A stretch of 64,000 nucleotides of DNA from Bacteroidota bacterium (GTDB taxonomy: Bacteria; Bacteroidota; Bacteroidia; AKYH767-A; OLB10). A model generated the notes under the pieces. It had not been told where the DNA came from, did no database searches, and worked only from the letters and a program-made list of their open reading frames with translations. A program made the translations under genes and the position numbers. Positions 1-8,786 of this stretch are shown in pieces (within the stretch, counting starts at the first letter, position 1; every line of letters begins with the position of its first letter). Location of the stretch: the NCBI GenBank assembly GCA_016722525.1, contig JADKJB010000003.1, positions 62,001 through 126,000 of the forward strand, in the 5' to 3' direction.

Positions 1-1
1 G

Positions 2-58
2 TTAAAACAACTTCAATGGTTGGGATATGAAGTTGTGGCCTCCTTGAATGGTTTTTGA
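2..58 (+). CDS. C-terminal tail of an upstream gene (partial)
   Basis: An open frame enters from the left edge and ends at TGA 56-58 after 18 residues (LKQLQWLGYEVVASLNGF). The composition looks protein-like and there is no competing start, so this is probably the end of a gene lying mostly outside the window. The fragment is too short to name a family. The exporter at 115 starts 57 bases further on. Confidence 0.4.
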   Translation, partial: LKQLQWLGYEVVASLNGF

Positions 59-114
59 CAATCCGGATGTTTTAAATAAAGTAGTTATTATTGTATTAAA
101 TGATAGAATAATTT

Positions 115-2019
115 ATGGCCAGTGGAAGAAATAGCTTTAGTAGCAACGGAAAACAGAAAGAGGAGTCACCCAAAGTAAAGGTTTCGAAAGAGAGTTTGCG
201 TCAGGCGCTAATTCTGTTTACTTATTTAAAACCTTACAGAGGTAAATTCATTTTAAGTCTGGTATTTATCGCATTGTCTGCATTTACAACAAGTTTGTTT
301 CCTCTGTTCCTGGGAAAAATGATTGACGCAGCCTCCCCCGGATCCAGCTTGCCGGGTGTCGGTACCAGTACTATAGGCACGCAGTTTAATTTTGGATTAA
401 ATGATATTCACTGGAGTTTGAATACCACGTTACTGCTTATTTTTCTTCAACTCAGTGTTCAAACAATATTTTCTTTTATGCGGGTGTATTTACTCACCGA
501 AGTAGGTGAAAAATCGCTCGCCGATATGCGAAAGGATGTTTATAGTAAACTACTTACTATGCCAATGAGTTTTTTTACCGAAAAAAGAGTGGGGGAACTC
601 AGTAATCGTATTTCATCGGACCTATCACAAATTCAGGATGCAATTTCTTTTACACTGGCTGAATTTTTGAGAGGAATTTTTACTTTGATTATTGGGCTTG
701 TATTTATATTTTGGATTAGTTCCAAACTGGCTTTTGTCATGCTGGCGGTTGTTCCCATCATTGCTGTATTAGCTGTAATTTTTGGAATACGTATACGTAA
801 AATGGCACGCAAGGCACAAGATCAACTCGCCGAAAGTGGTACCATTGTTCAGGAAACATTTCAGGGAATTTCGGTGGTAAAAGCTTTTACCAGTGAGTTT
901 TTTGAAATTGGTCGTTATGTTAAAAGTATTTATGCTGTTGTTGACACAGCTATTTCCAATGGACGTTACCGTGGCGCATTTATTTCGTTCATGATTTTTA
1001 GTGTGTTTGGTACCATTGCTTTTGTGATGTGGTTTGGTGCAGGCATGATTCAATCCGGACAGCTTACGATTGGTTCCTTAACTATGTTTGTAATTTTTTC
1101 GATGTTTGTTGGAGGTACTTTTGCCGGCTTTGCGGATATTTTTAGTCAGTTGCAAAAAATATTGGGGGCTACGGAAAGTATTCGTGAAATTTTACGCAGC
1201 AAGGGAGAAGATGTACAATTGAATCAAACTACAGTTGAACAGAAATATCATTTGAATGGAAATGTACGATTTGACAAAGTAGCATTCAGCTACCCAAGTC
1301 GTAAAGATTTGACAGTGTTAAAAGAGATTTCACTTGTTGCAAAAAATGGGGAGCAAATAGCTATTGTAGGGCCAAGTGGAGCAGGCAAAAGTACGATCGC
1401 TTCTTTATTACTTAAATTTTATGAACCGGATAGTGGCCAATTGTATTTTGATGAACGGCCTTCCGGTGATTTCCCGCTTTCACAGTTGCGAATGCAAATG
1501 GCCTTTGTGCCACAGGATGTAATTCTGTTTGGTGGAACTATTAAGGAAAATATTGCCTACGGAAAGCCCGGAGCAAGTGAGGAGGAGATTCGGCTGGCAG
1601 CAACAAAAGCTAATGCCCATGAGTTTGTGGAACGGTTCCCTGAGCAATATGAAACTATTGTCGGCGAACGTGGTATTAAATTGAGTGGTGGTCAACGACA
1701 ACGTATCGCTATTGCCAGAGCCATACTCAAGAATCCTGCAATTTTAATTTTAGATGAAGCCACTTCCTCTCTCGATAGTGAAAGTGAACAGTTAGTACAG
1801 GAAGCATTAGAGAATTTGATGAAAGGTCGTACTTCTTTTGTGATTGCTCATCGGCTTTCAACAATTCGTAATGCCGATAAAATCGTTTTAATAGATAAGG
1901 GAATCGTAAGTGAAAGCGGTACACATACAGAATTAATGAATCATAACGGCCTCTATAGAAAACTTAATGAAATGCAGTTTGAATTTGGGAGTGTAACCGC
2001 TGTTTCAATAAAAGAATAA
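115..2019 (+). CDS. ABC exporter, fused permease and ATPase (MsbA/lipid exporter-like)
   Basis: Half-transporter of 634 residues in the usual order: a six-helix exporter membrane domain (about residues 45-340) followed by an ATPase domain (about 385-620). Visible motifs are Walker A GPSGAGKS from residue 419, signature LSGGQ near 523, Walker B ILILDEATS near 543 and the H-loop IAHRLS near 578. The family works as a homodimer in the inner membrane and exports lipids, lipid-linked sugars or drugs; the substrate cannot be read from sequence. The ATG at 115 is preceded by an AT-rich leader. Length is normal and the frame is intact. The nearest downstream coding trace is a decayed T9SS sorting domain that happens to share the reading frame after the TAA stop. 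Confidence 0.93.
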   Translation: MASGRNSFSSNGKQKEESPKVKVSKESLRQALILFTYLKPYRGKFILSLVFIALSAFTTSLFPLFLGKMIDAASPGSSLPGVGTSTIGTQFNFGLNDIHWSLNTTLLLIFLQLSVQTIFSFMRVYLLTEVGEKSLADMRKDVYSKLLTMPMSFFTEKRVGELSNRISSDLSQIQDAISFTLAEFLRGIFTLIIGLVFIFWISSKLAFVMLAVVPIIAVLAVIFGIRIRKMARKAQDQLAESGTIVQETFQGISVVKAFTSEFFEIGRYVKSIYAVVDTAISNGRYRGAFISFMIFSVFGTIAFVMWFGAGMIQSGQLTIGSLTMFVIFSMFVGGTFAGFADIFSQLQKILGATESIREILRSKGEDVQLNQTTVEQKYHLNGNVRFDKVAFSYPSRKDLTVLKEISLVAKNGEQIAIVGPSGAGKSTIASLLLKFYEPDSGQLYFDERPSGDFPLSQLRMQMAFVPQDVILFGGTIKENIAYGKPGASEEEIRLAATKANAHEFVERFPEQYETIVGERGIKLSGGQRQRIAIARAILKNPAILILDEATSSLDSESEQLVQEALENLMKGRTSFVIAHRLSTIRNADKIVLIDKGIVSESGTHTELMNHNGLYRKLNEMQFEFGSVTAVSIKE

Positions 2020-2268
2020 GTTTCTTCAAAAAAGAAAATAACTCAACTATTTCCTAATCCCTCCAATGGAAAATCTACCATAGGCTTGAGGGCGATGGTA
2101 GATGATGTTGAAGTTATTGTTTCCAACCTAATAGGATAAGAAATGAGTAGCGCACATTACAAAAATATTTCTGAATTTGATCTTTACATTGAAGGTGAAA
2201 AGGGAGTTTATTTTGTGAAATTGAATTACAACGAACAAACTACCGTTTTAAAAGTAGTGAAAGAATAA
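2020..2268 (+). pseudogene. Orphan T9SS C-terminal sorting-domain remnant with internal TAA
   Basis: Translation in frame with position 2044 gives QLFPNPSNGKSTIG, then VEVIVSNLIG, a TAA stop at 2137-2139, then EMSSAHYKNISEFDLYIEG and GVYFVKLNYNEQTTVLKVVKE to a second TAA at 2266-2268. The series PNPxxG, a middle strand, GVYFVKL and a final KVVKE is the standard layout of a type A T9SS sorting domain. No signal peptide or passenger domain lies in front: the frame simply follows the stop of the ABC exporter. I read it as the tail of a former secreted protein left by deletion, then disabled by a nonsense change where a glycine-plus-basic-residue turn is usual. It could be expressed only as a meaningless tail. 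Confidence 0.7.
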
Positions 2269-2554
2269 TTTCTCGAAATTTAGGAGTTACATACTCTTTA
2301 ATGCTGCTGATTTTTTGAACCTTCGTTACTAAAAGGAACCAAAATCGGTATTGTTAACTGATTGCAATTTTTCAGATTAGGCTTTAGAACTAAGTTTGTT
2401 TAAGTCAAATTGTAATGATGATTTTGTTTAAGAAACAACGTAAATAACTTAAAAACAAGTAGATAGAGTGATTTTGGAAGCTACAAAAAAATTACAAAAA
2501 TTAAACATATTAAAGATTTTGTTTGTTCTATATTAGTAAAAATTAAAAATGTAT

Positions 2555-3928
2555 ATGAAAAAATTTACGCTCATTGGGTTGTTATTTGTTCTTGCAAATC
2601 ATTTAACAGCACAAGTAAATACGGAATTGACAGGAATTGTCCGGAATAATTATTATTCTACTGTTTTTGATCCATTAGATTCAACTATCAGCTATCAGCA
2701 ATTTGATTCGGCCACAGTACGACTAGGAAATGCTAATATGTTAACGGGATTAGTAACTAATGCCGGAAATTTTACCTACAACGGAGCCGTTAATTTGACA
2801 GGAGCAGCTTTGAACCCTTATGAAAATACCTATATTTTTATGGGTGGATCCGATATGATTACTTTTAGTTTAGTTAGTGGTAATATTATTAATCAAGTAC
2901 CACTTTCAAATCCGATTGCGCCGAGTTATTTTGATAATTTCAGATTTAATAATGCCGACAGTACTATGTATGGTTTGGCTCGAAGAAATTACTACGATAC
3001 TTTAACAATGACTACCTATGGTGAAATGTTCCTTTCAAAAACGAATACCAATACAGGCGTAATAACTGAAATCTCCTCGTCTTCAATTGGTCAGGGGTTT
3101 GCTTTAGCAGGAAGCGCTATTGATCCCTATCAGATGGTTTATTACTTTTCATCTGGAAGTAATTTAATTGGGTTGGATATTTATAATGGAACCATCTACA
3201 GCAATGCTCCAATGGTACTTCCTTCAAATGCATATTTCGATAACTTTACTTACAGTTGTGCTGATACTGCTATTTATGGATTGGTGCGTCAAAATTATTT
3301 ATCCTATGTTCCGATTCCATTTTCTCCCGGCGATTCAATGGCAGTTCTCGATTCTGCAACAGTTCGACTTGGTAAAATTGATCCCAATACCGGAGTTGTA
3401 ACAATCATTTCTCCTTCAGCAATAACTATGGGAGGATACAGCTTGAATGCAAGTTCAGCTATTGATCCTAATACCATGACATTCTTTTATGGCACGGGTA
3501 GTGACCTTATTGGAGTTTCTCTAATTACAGGACTATTAGTCAGCAATAACGTACTGAATTTTATAGATGGAGAATATTTTGACCTTATGAGGAATTTTGA
3601 CAATTGCCGTACTGCATCTGCAATACGAACCGACCCGGGTTTATCCGGAATTCCTTCGGTTGAATCAGCATCAGAAGTACAAATTTATCCTAATCCCGCC
3701 ACCACGTTAATTAAATTTGATAGTAAAAAATCCATCCATACAATCCAAATACTATCGTTGTCAGGAAAAGTTGTTGCGAAATTTGAGAATGTGAGTCGCA
3801 ATTCCGGTGTCGATATTAGTACACTTGCATCGGGTATGTATTTTGTTAAAATGGAAAATAATGATGATTCAATCGTTGTTAAAAAAATTGTGAAGCAATT
3901 ATACTGTTATAAAGGGGTTGCAAAATAA
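2555..3928 (+). CDS. Secreted T9SS cargo protein with three internal repeats
   Basis: Exported protein of 457 residues counted from the ATG at 2555. Another ATG two codons upstream is possible, but MKKFTLIGLLFVLANHLTAQ is a classic signal peptide. The middle has three related segments of about 110-120 residues, each with a (R)xNYY or RQNY start, a T(G)VVT/TGVIT strand, an AIDPxxMxxxF motif and GSDLIG/GSNLIG, so a propeller-like fold is plausible. The end (IYPNPATTLIKF ... SGMYFVKMENNDD ... KKIVKQ) is a T9SS sorting domain, so the protein should be carried to the surface or released. The passenger matches no family I can name. A strong hairpin terminator follows at once. Confidence 0.85.
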   Translation: MKKFTLIGLLFVLANHLTAQVNTELTGIVRNNYYSTVFDPLDSTISYQQFDSATVRLGNANMLTGLVTNAGNFTYNGAVNLTGAALNPYENTYIFMGGSDMITFSLVSGNIINQVPLSNPIAPSYFDNFRFNNADSTMYGLARRNYYDTLTMTTYGEMFLSKTNTNTGVITEISSSSIGQGFALAGSAIDPYQMVYYFSSGSNLIGLDIYNGTIYSNAPMVLPSNAYFDNFTYSCADTAIYGLVRQNYLSYVPIPFSPGDSMAVLDSATVRLGKIDPNTGVVTIISPSAITMGGYSLNASSAIDPNTMTFFYGTGSDLIGVSLITGLLVSNNVLNFIDGEYFDLMRNFDNCRTASAIRTDPGLSGIPSVESASEVQIYPNPATTLIKFDSKKSIHTIQILSLSGKVVAKFENVSRNSGVDISTLASGMYFVKMENNDDSIVVKKIVKQLYCYKGVAK

Positions 3929-3934
3929 CTTGGA

Positions 3935-3972
3935 AACAGGAGCTAAAAATTCAATTTTAGCTCCTGTTTTTT
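3935..3972 (+). terminator. Rho-independent terminator after the T9SS protein gene
   Basis: A perfect 14-bp stem (AACAGGAGCTAAAA pairing with TTTTAGCTCCTGTT), a six-base loop and a trailing T run, starting 7 bases after the stop codon at 3928. Confidence 0.85.
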
Positions 3973-4385
3973 ATTGATTTATGCAGACATTAACAAAACC
4001 ACTTTCAACAGTTTGAAGTAGTGAGTACAAGCATCAACTTCATCACATGCATTTTTGCAACTGCTATTTTTGTATCCGGTAGTTTTTATAATATTTGTAT
4101 TAGTTCTTACAAAGTTTCAAATAAAAATAGGGGCCTACCTATCCGGGATGATTTCTTTTCATTCGGAGTATGTTTTAGAAACAATTACTCTCAACCGGGA
4201 TTCATAAGCAACAATACTGATTTTAATTATCCGGGCCAGGCAATAACAAGTATTATTTTCAATAGTACCAGTGGCACCCGGAATGAATTAAAGAGTCATA
4301 ACGGCTTTTGCAGGAAGCCGAATGAAATATTTATTATATATTGCAAAATATTTTATTAATCTTATTTGCTCATGGTTATTGAAAA
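3973..4385. other. Intergenic stretch without a convincing gene
   Basis: The only sizeable frame is a GTG-initiated stretch of 112 codons on the plus strand (4021-4359). Its product is rich in N, S, F and C, has no recognisable motif and is not preceded by a ribosome site. The reverse strand shows only broken frames. I treat it as non-coding or decayed sequence. It must hold the promoter for the radical SAM gene, but I see no clear promoter box. Confidence 0.4.
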
Positions 4386-4400
4386 ATAAAACGGCACAAG

Positions 4401-5798
4401 GTGGTCCTTTATAATCCTCAGGCTGTATTTTATACAATGCCTCTGGCGTTAATTGCATTGGCTTCCTATATCGATGCTTCAAAATATGAAGTGGTTATAA
4501 TAGATGCCCGACTTGAAGATGATGCTGACAAGAGAGTATTGGATGAAATGAATGGAGCCATTTGTTTAGGCATGTCTGTACTTACCGGTGCTCCAATTAA
4601 GGATGCATTGCATATCACTGATTTGATAAATTCGCGTTTCCCTGAAGCACATATCTGTTGGGGTGGTTGGCATCCGTCTCTTTTTCCGGATGAAACTCTT
4701 TCCGAAACATGCGTACACAGTGTGGTGAGAGGGCAGGGCGAAATAGCTTTCGCTGAAATCCTTGATCGGCTTGTCTCTGGCCGTGATCTGATGGAGATTA
4801 ATGGAGTTTCTTTCAAGAAGGAAGGGGAAGTGATCCACAATAAAGAAAGGACCATGGTTGATATTAATACATTTCCTCCATTCAATTATGACTTCATCGA
4901 CGTACCTGCCTATGAAAGATTAAGTGGCAGAAAACAAATAGATTTTATCAGTTCACAGGGTTGTCGTTTCAGGTGTAATTTTTGTGCCGATCCATTTATG
5001 TATAAACGCGGCTGGTATGGATTTTCGCCTCATCGACTTGCTGATGAACTTGAAATTTTGTGGAAAAAATATAAGTTTGAGCATGTTCATTTTCAGGATG
5101 AAACGTTCTTCACTCTTGGCAACAGAGTCTCTGATATTGCAGATGAATTTATTAAAAGAAAATTTTCATTTACCTGGTTTGGAACTATGCGGGCCGATCA
5201 GGGCGCCCGTTTGCCGGATGAAGTGATTGCCCGTTGTAAAAAATCCGGACTCGAACGAGTGATGATCGGACTAGAATCAGGTTCGCAACGCATGATTGAC
5301 TGGATGAAAAAGGATATTAAGATTCCTCAGGTATTTGAAAGTGCCGAAAAATGTTTGAAGCATGGAATTGCTATTAACTTTAGCGTAATCATTGGTTTTC
5401 CCGGCGAAACCGAGGATGATATGAATGAAACGCTAAATGTTGTGAGAGCTTTGCGCAAAATGAGTCCCGAATTCCGGGTTAGTATTTTTTATTTTAAGCC
5501 TTATCCCGGTAATGAAATTGCCGATCAACTTATTGCTGAAGGCTATCAAATGCCTAAAGGAATTCAAGCTTGGTCGGAATTTGATTATGTTGTGAAAGGG
5601 TCGCCATGGATTCCTGAAAGGAAATTTAATGAAGTTGAAAATTTCAAATTTTATCAGCGATTGGCCTGGTCAAAGCCAGGTTTATTGCTCAGGCCAGTCC
5701 AAAGTCTGGCAAAATGGCGCTGCGAAAATGCCAATTACGTTTTACCTATTGAGAAAGTGCTTTATGATAGCCTTGGAGTTGGAAACAAACTTAGTTAA
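4401..5798 (+). CDS. B12-binding radical SAM protein (BchE/P-methylase-like architecture)
   Basis: About 465 residues. The N-terminal 130 residues resemble a cobalamin-binding Rossmann domain (VVIIDARLEDD, then GGWHPSLFPDETL). The radical SAM core follows, with the cluster motif C188-x3-C192-x2-C195 in SSQGCRFRCNFC and the later ERVMIGLESGSQ and IGFPGETEDD strands typical of this superfamily. Members methylate or cyclise unactivated carbons using SAM and cobalamin; the substrate is unknown. The start is uncertain: the homologous-looking frame continues upstream as I-K-R-H-K-V to an ATA codon at 4386, with a stop at 4380-4382, so either GTG 4401 is used or a former ATG has become ATA. The pentapeptide protein starts 41 bases downstream, perhaps in the same operon. 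Confidence 0.88.
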   Translation: MVLYNPQAVFYTMPLALIALASYIDASKYEVVIIDARLEDDADKRVLDEMNGAICLGMSVLTGAPIKDALHITDLINSRFPEAHICWGGWHPSLFPDETLSETCVHSVVRGQGEIAFAEILDRLVSGRDLMEINGVSFKKEGEVIHNKERTMVDINTFPPFNYDFIDVPAYERLSGRKQIDFISSQGCRFRCNFCADPFMYKRGWYGFSPHRLADELEILWKKYKFEHVHFQDETFFTLGNRVSDIADEFIKRKFSFTWFGTMRADQGARLPDEVIARCKKSGLERVMIGLESGSQRMIDWMKKDIKIPQVFESAEKCLKHGIAINFSVIIGFPGETEDDMNETLNVVRALRKMSPEFRVSIFYFKPYPGNEIADQLIAEGYQMPKGIQAWSEFDYVVKGSPWIPERKFNEVENFKFYQRLAWSKPGLLLRPVQSLAKWRCENANYVLPIEKVLYDSLGVGNKLS

Positions 5799-5839
5799 TA
5801 AGTCAGAAGCTGTATTTTTTTTAAACATGTTGAGAGATT

Positions 5840-6412
5840 ATGAATAAGATTTTCGTAGATGGGAAAATATTCGAAAAAACGAATTTTTTAAATGAACAAT
5901 TGTTAACCGTAGACTATGAAGCTTGTATATTCAGAAATTGTATTTTTTCAGGAAGCGTAATTTCTAAAAGTAATTTTACCGATTGTAAATTTGAAAATTG
6001 TGATTTAAGTAATGTAAAACTTGATGGTGCTGCAATCAGAAATGTTGAATTTAATGGATGTAAATTGCTCGGAATTCATTTTGAGAAATGTAACCCAATT
6101 TTATTCAGTGCGCATTTCCAAAAGTGTAATTTGAATTTCTCCTCTTTTAGTAAATTGAAACTGAGAAAACTAAAATTCAATGACACAAGCTTACAGGAAG
6201 TCGATTTTGTTGAAGCTGATTTAACAGAAGCGATTTTTGATAACTGTGATTTAAGCAGGGCCCTTTTCGAAAGTACTTTACTGGAAAAGACCGACTTCCG
6301 AACAGCCTACAATTATTCTATCGATCCTGAAGCAAACCGCATTAAGAAAGCCAAATTCTCCAAGGAGGGGTTGGTTGGATTATTGGATAAGTATGATATT
6401 GAAATTGAATAA
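5840..6412 (+). CDS. Pentapeptide-repeat protein
   Basis: 190 residues built almost wholly of five-residue repeats of the A(D/N)LXX type (for example NFTDCKFENCDLSNVKL and AIFDNCDLSRALF). These form a right-handed quadrilateral beta-helix. There is no signal peptide or membrane segment, so it is probably cytosolic. Relatives such as Qnr and MfpA mimic DNA and protect gyrase, but most family members have no known role and nothing here points to one. It ends in a short helical tail (EGLVGLLDKYDIEIE), as in Qnr-like proteins. It lies 41 bases after the radical SAM gene and is followed by a hairpin terminator. Confidence 0.9.
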   Translation: MNKIFVDGKIFEKTNFLNEQLLTVDYEACIFRNCIFSGSVISKSNFTDCKFENCDLSNVKLDGAAIRNVEFNGCKLLGIHFEKCNPILFSAHFQKCNLNFSSFSKLKLRKLKFNDTSLQEVDFVEADLTEAIFDNCDLSRALFESTLLEKTDFRTAYNYSIDPEANRIKKAKFSKEGLVGLLDKYDIEIE

Positions 6413-6468
6413 TTACTGAACATTGAACTTCTGTAAAGTGATAGTATACAATCAATAAGCTGCAATTC

Positions 6469-6490
6469 AAAAGCTAATTATCAGCTTTTT
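6469..6490 (+). terminator. Hairpin terminator after the pentapeptide gene
   Basis: A seven-base stem (AAAAGCT with AGCTTTT) around a seven-base loop, ending in five Ts, 57 bases downstream of the stop codon. The stem is short but typical in shape for this AT-rich genome. Confidence 0.55.
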
Positions 6491-6572
6491 AGTATTTTAG
6501 TGAATCTGTTCGATCTTCTATTTGTCAATTAACCACCAATTACGATAAACTTCAGCATATAATACATCAGGA

Positions 6573-7055
6573 ATGGATGCTATATTTTTGAAAAAAACGA
6601 ACTCCGAAGATCCCGATTTTCACCTGTTGGTAGTGCTTCTTGATAAAGATCTGGAAGTGCGAAATGGTGCTGAACAATCTTTCTTTGCTCAGTTTAACAA
6701 AATCGATAAAATCCGTCATGTGGTTTTAGCTTATGTAAACAATAAGCCTGTTGGCTGCGGAGCCTTTAAAGAATTTGATGCGAACACTGTGGAGATTAAA
6801 AGAATGTTTGTAAAAGGTGAAAATCGTGGACGAGGAATTGCTGCTGCTATTTTAAAAGATCTTGAACTATGGGCATTTTCTTTAAATTATACCGGTTGTA
6901 TTTTAGAAACAGGGAAGAGACAACATGAAGCAATTGGCCTCTATCAAAAATCAGGATATCATGTTATCCCTAATTATGGTCAGTATGAAAATGTAGAAAG
7001 TAGTATCTGTATGTTAAAAGTTGTCACCCAATCACGAACAGCCGATGAAAAGTGA
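6573..7055 (+). CDS. GNAT-family N-acetyltransferase
   Basis: 160 residues with the GNAT fold. The acetyl-CoA-binding motif A is seen as IKRMFVKGENRGRGIAAAIL (the RGRGIA turn binds the pyrophosphate), and the final segment is EAIGLYQKSGYHVI. The enzyme transfers an acetyl group from acetyl-CoA to an amine on a small molecule or protein; the substrate is not predictable. It is cytosolic and of normal length. The lipoprotein hydrolase starts 34 bases after its stop, so the two may be co-transcribed. Confidence 0.9.
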   Translation: MDAIFLKKTNSEDPDFHLLVVLLDKDLEVRNGAEQSFFAQFNKIDKIRHVVLAYVNNKPVGCGAFKEFDANTVEIKRMFVKGENRGRGIAAAILKDLELWAFSLNYTGCILETGKRQHEAIGLYQKSGYHVIPNYGQYENVESSICMLKVVTQSRTADEK

Positions 7056-7089
7056 TTTATTAAAAGTAAAATTGAATAAGTTGAAAGGT

Positions 7090-7986
7090 ATGAATAAATT
7101 TTTGATTTCTTGTTATATTACAGTGTGCTTACTTATAACGTCGTGTAGTTTTAATGGAATCTTTCTGCAGCCCGATGCCATTCCTGCACAAATTAAAAAG
7201 GCTACAATCAAAGATGGAACTGATTCAACAGTTGTCTATTTTAATGAAGAAAATCATCAACCTGTTTTTGTTAAAAATGGAACCGATACACTGGATAAGA
7301 GATTTACTATTGAAAGTGTCGTCTTTAAAAGTACCAGTGGCAATAATCTCAATGGCTGGTTTATAGAACCTGTGAATGAAACTCCGGAAATTACGCTGCT
7401 TGCTTTTCATGGCAATGCAGGTTGCCTACTCAGCCAATATCAATTCATGATTCCATTGGTTCAAAAAGGTTTCCGGATTTTTATATTTGATTATAGCGGA
7501 TTTGGTTTTTCTGAAGGGAAAGCAACCCGAAAAAATGTGCTGTTGGATGGGTTATCGGCACTTGATTTTTTACTCAGTCGCCCGGAGAAGAAAGCAACCA
7601 AACTTGTTCTTTATGGACAATCATTAGGTGGTCACCTCTCTGCGGTGGTCGCGAATCAACGACAACAGGATATTGATGGATTGGTTATTGAAGGAGCTTT
7701 CTCTTCACACGATGATATAGCAGCTAATACAGCAGGTTTTTTGGGTCGTTTACTTGTGAAGGAAATGTATAGTGGGAAAAAATCGATTACAGGATATAAA
7801 AAACCCTTGTTGGTTATTCACAGTACTGAAGATACAACGGTTCCGTTTTCAAATGGAAAAACTATTTTTGAAAACGCCAATGAACCAAAGGAATTTTATG
7901 AAATAAAAGGGAGTCATATTTATGGCCCCATTCTTTATCCCGATGAAATTGCTAATAAAATCACAAATATGTTTAAAAAAAATTAA
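7090..7986 (+). CDS. Alpha/beta-hydrolase lipoprotein (serine aminopeptidase S33-like)
   Basis: 298 residues. I chose the ATG at 7090 rather than earlier in-frame TTG codons because it gives a proper lipoprotein signal (MNKFLISCYITVCLLITSC with the lipobox cysteine at residue 19). The hydrolase core shows the oxyanion strand AFHGNAG near residue 105, the nucleophile elbow GQSLGG with Ser178, an acidic residue in STEDTTVPF and the catalytic His in GSHIYGP. This resembles the Bem46/ABHD13 branch of esterases and peptidases. It is probably anchored to a membrane facing the periplasm. The natural substrate is unknown. Confidence 0.88.
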   Translation: MNKFLISCYITVCLLITSCSFNGIFLQPDAIPAQIKKATIKDGTDSTVVYFNEENHQPVFVKNGTDTLDKRFTIESVVFKSTSGNNLNGWFIEPVNETPEITLLAFHGNAGCLLSQYQFMIPLVQKGFRIFIFDYSGFGFSEGKATRKNVLLDGLSALDFLLSRPEKKATKLVLYGQSLGGHLSAVVANQRQQDIDGLVIEGAFSSHDDIAANTAGFLGRLLVKEMYSGKKSITGYKKPLLVIHSTEDTTVPFSNGKTIFENANEPKEFYEIKGSHIYGPILYPDEIANKITNMFKKN

Positions 7987-8038
7987 CAAGATAATTGCAA
8001 GATATGTAAATTCGTGAACTTATATACGCTTTCACAAC

Positions 8039-8623
8039 ATGAATAAAACCAGATTAGAAGCCTTCAGCGATGGTGTTTTAGCTATCATAATAACTATTAT
8101 GGTATTGGAAATTAAAGTCCCGCATGGGACCGAATGGTCCGTTTTAATACCACTTATTCCGGTGTCTTTAAGCTACGTATTAAGCTTTCTCTTTATCGGA
8201 ATTTATTGGGGGAATCACCACCATTTAATGCATTCTGTAAAAAAGGTCACCTCTGGAATGATCTTGGCGAATTTAAACCTGCTTTTTTGGCTTTCTCTGG
8301 TTCCCTTTGGAACCGGTTGGATGGGAGAAAATAATTTTGAAGCAAACGCCGTTTTGGTTTATGGAGTAATTCTTTTATTGTGTGGGCTTGCATTTACCAT
8401 ATTTCAGAAACAAATTGAGAAAAATTTGCATGAATCTGTGGAGTTAAAAAATGCATTTTCGAGTCTTACCAAAAAGGGAATCGTATCTTTAATTACTTAT
8501 TCTACAGCTATTGTTATGGCTTATGTGAGCACCATTATCTCTGGATTACTCTTTCTGGCTGTTGCAATTATGTGGCTCATTCCCGATCAAAAAATAGAAA
8601 AAGCTGTTAATGATCTCAAGTAA
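8039..8623 (+). CDS. TMEM175-family potassium channel-like membrane protein (DUF1211)
   Basis: 194 residues with about six hydrophobic helices. The family hallmark RxxxFSDG is present at residues 5-12 (RLEAFSDG) in the first helix, whose residues line the pore in this family. Bacterial members form tetrameric channels that conduct potassium with low selectivity. The protein is full length and sits in the inner membrane. It stands alone between the hydrolase and the helicase, 52 bases after the former, and could share its transcript. Confidence 0.92.
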   Translation: MNKTRLEAFSDGVLAIIITIMVLEIKVPHGTEWSVLIPLIPVSLSYVLSFLFIGIYWGNHHHLMHSVKKVTSGMILANLNLLFWLSLVPFGTGWMGENNFEANAVLVYGVILLLCGLAFTIFQKQIEKNLHESVELKNAFSSLTKKGIVSLITYSTAIVMAYVSTIISGLLFLAVAIMWLIPDQKIEKAVNDLK

Positions 8624-8786
8624 GGTTTTCTTCTATTTTTCGCAGTTGTGATCGATCATACTGCCTCCAAGCAGCCTGAAGATTGATTTTATAGGTGGGT
8701 CATACGTTGTCGTGACGCGGTGATAAATTGGCGAAAATCGCTATGTGGATGGTTTTTCCTACTTTTATAGCTTATAATTTCAAGGA

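Noticed and set aside
4021..4359. GTG-initiated frame of 112 codons as a gene
   Set aside because: No ATG, leader, motif or upstream signal, and the composition is typical of AT-rich non-coding DNA. Listed only as part of a gap.
4466..4885. Minus-strand frame of 139 codons opposite the radical SAM gene
   Set aside because: The opposite strand encodes clear cobalamin-binding and radical SAM motifs over the same bases; the minus frame has none.
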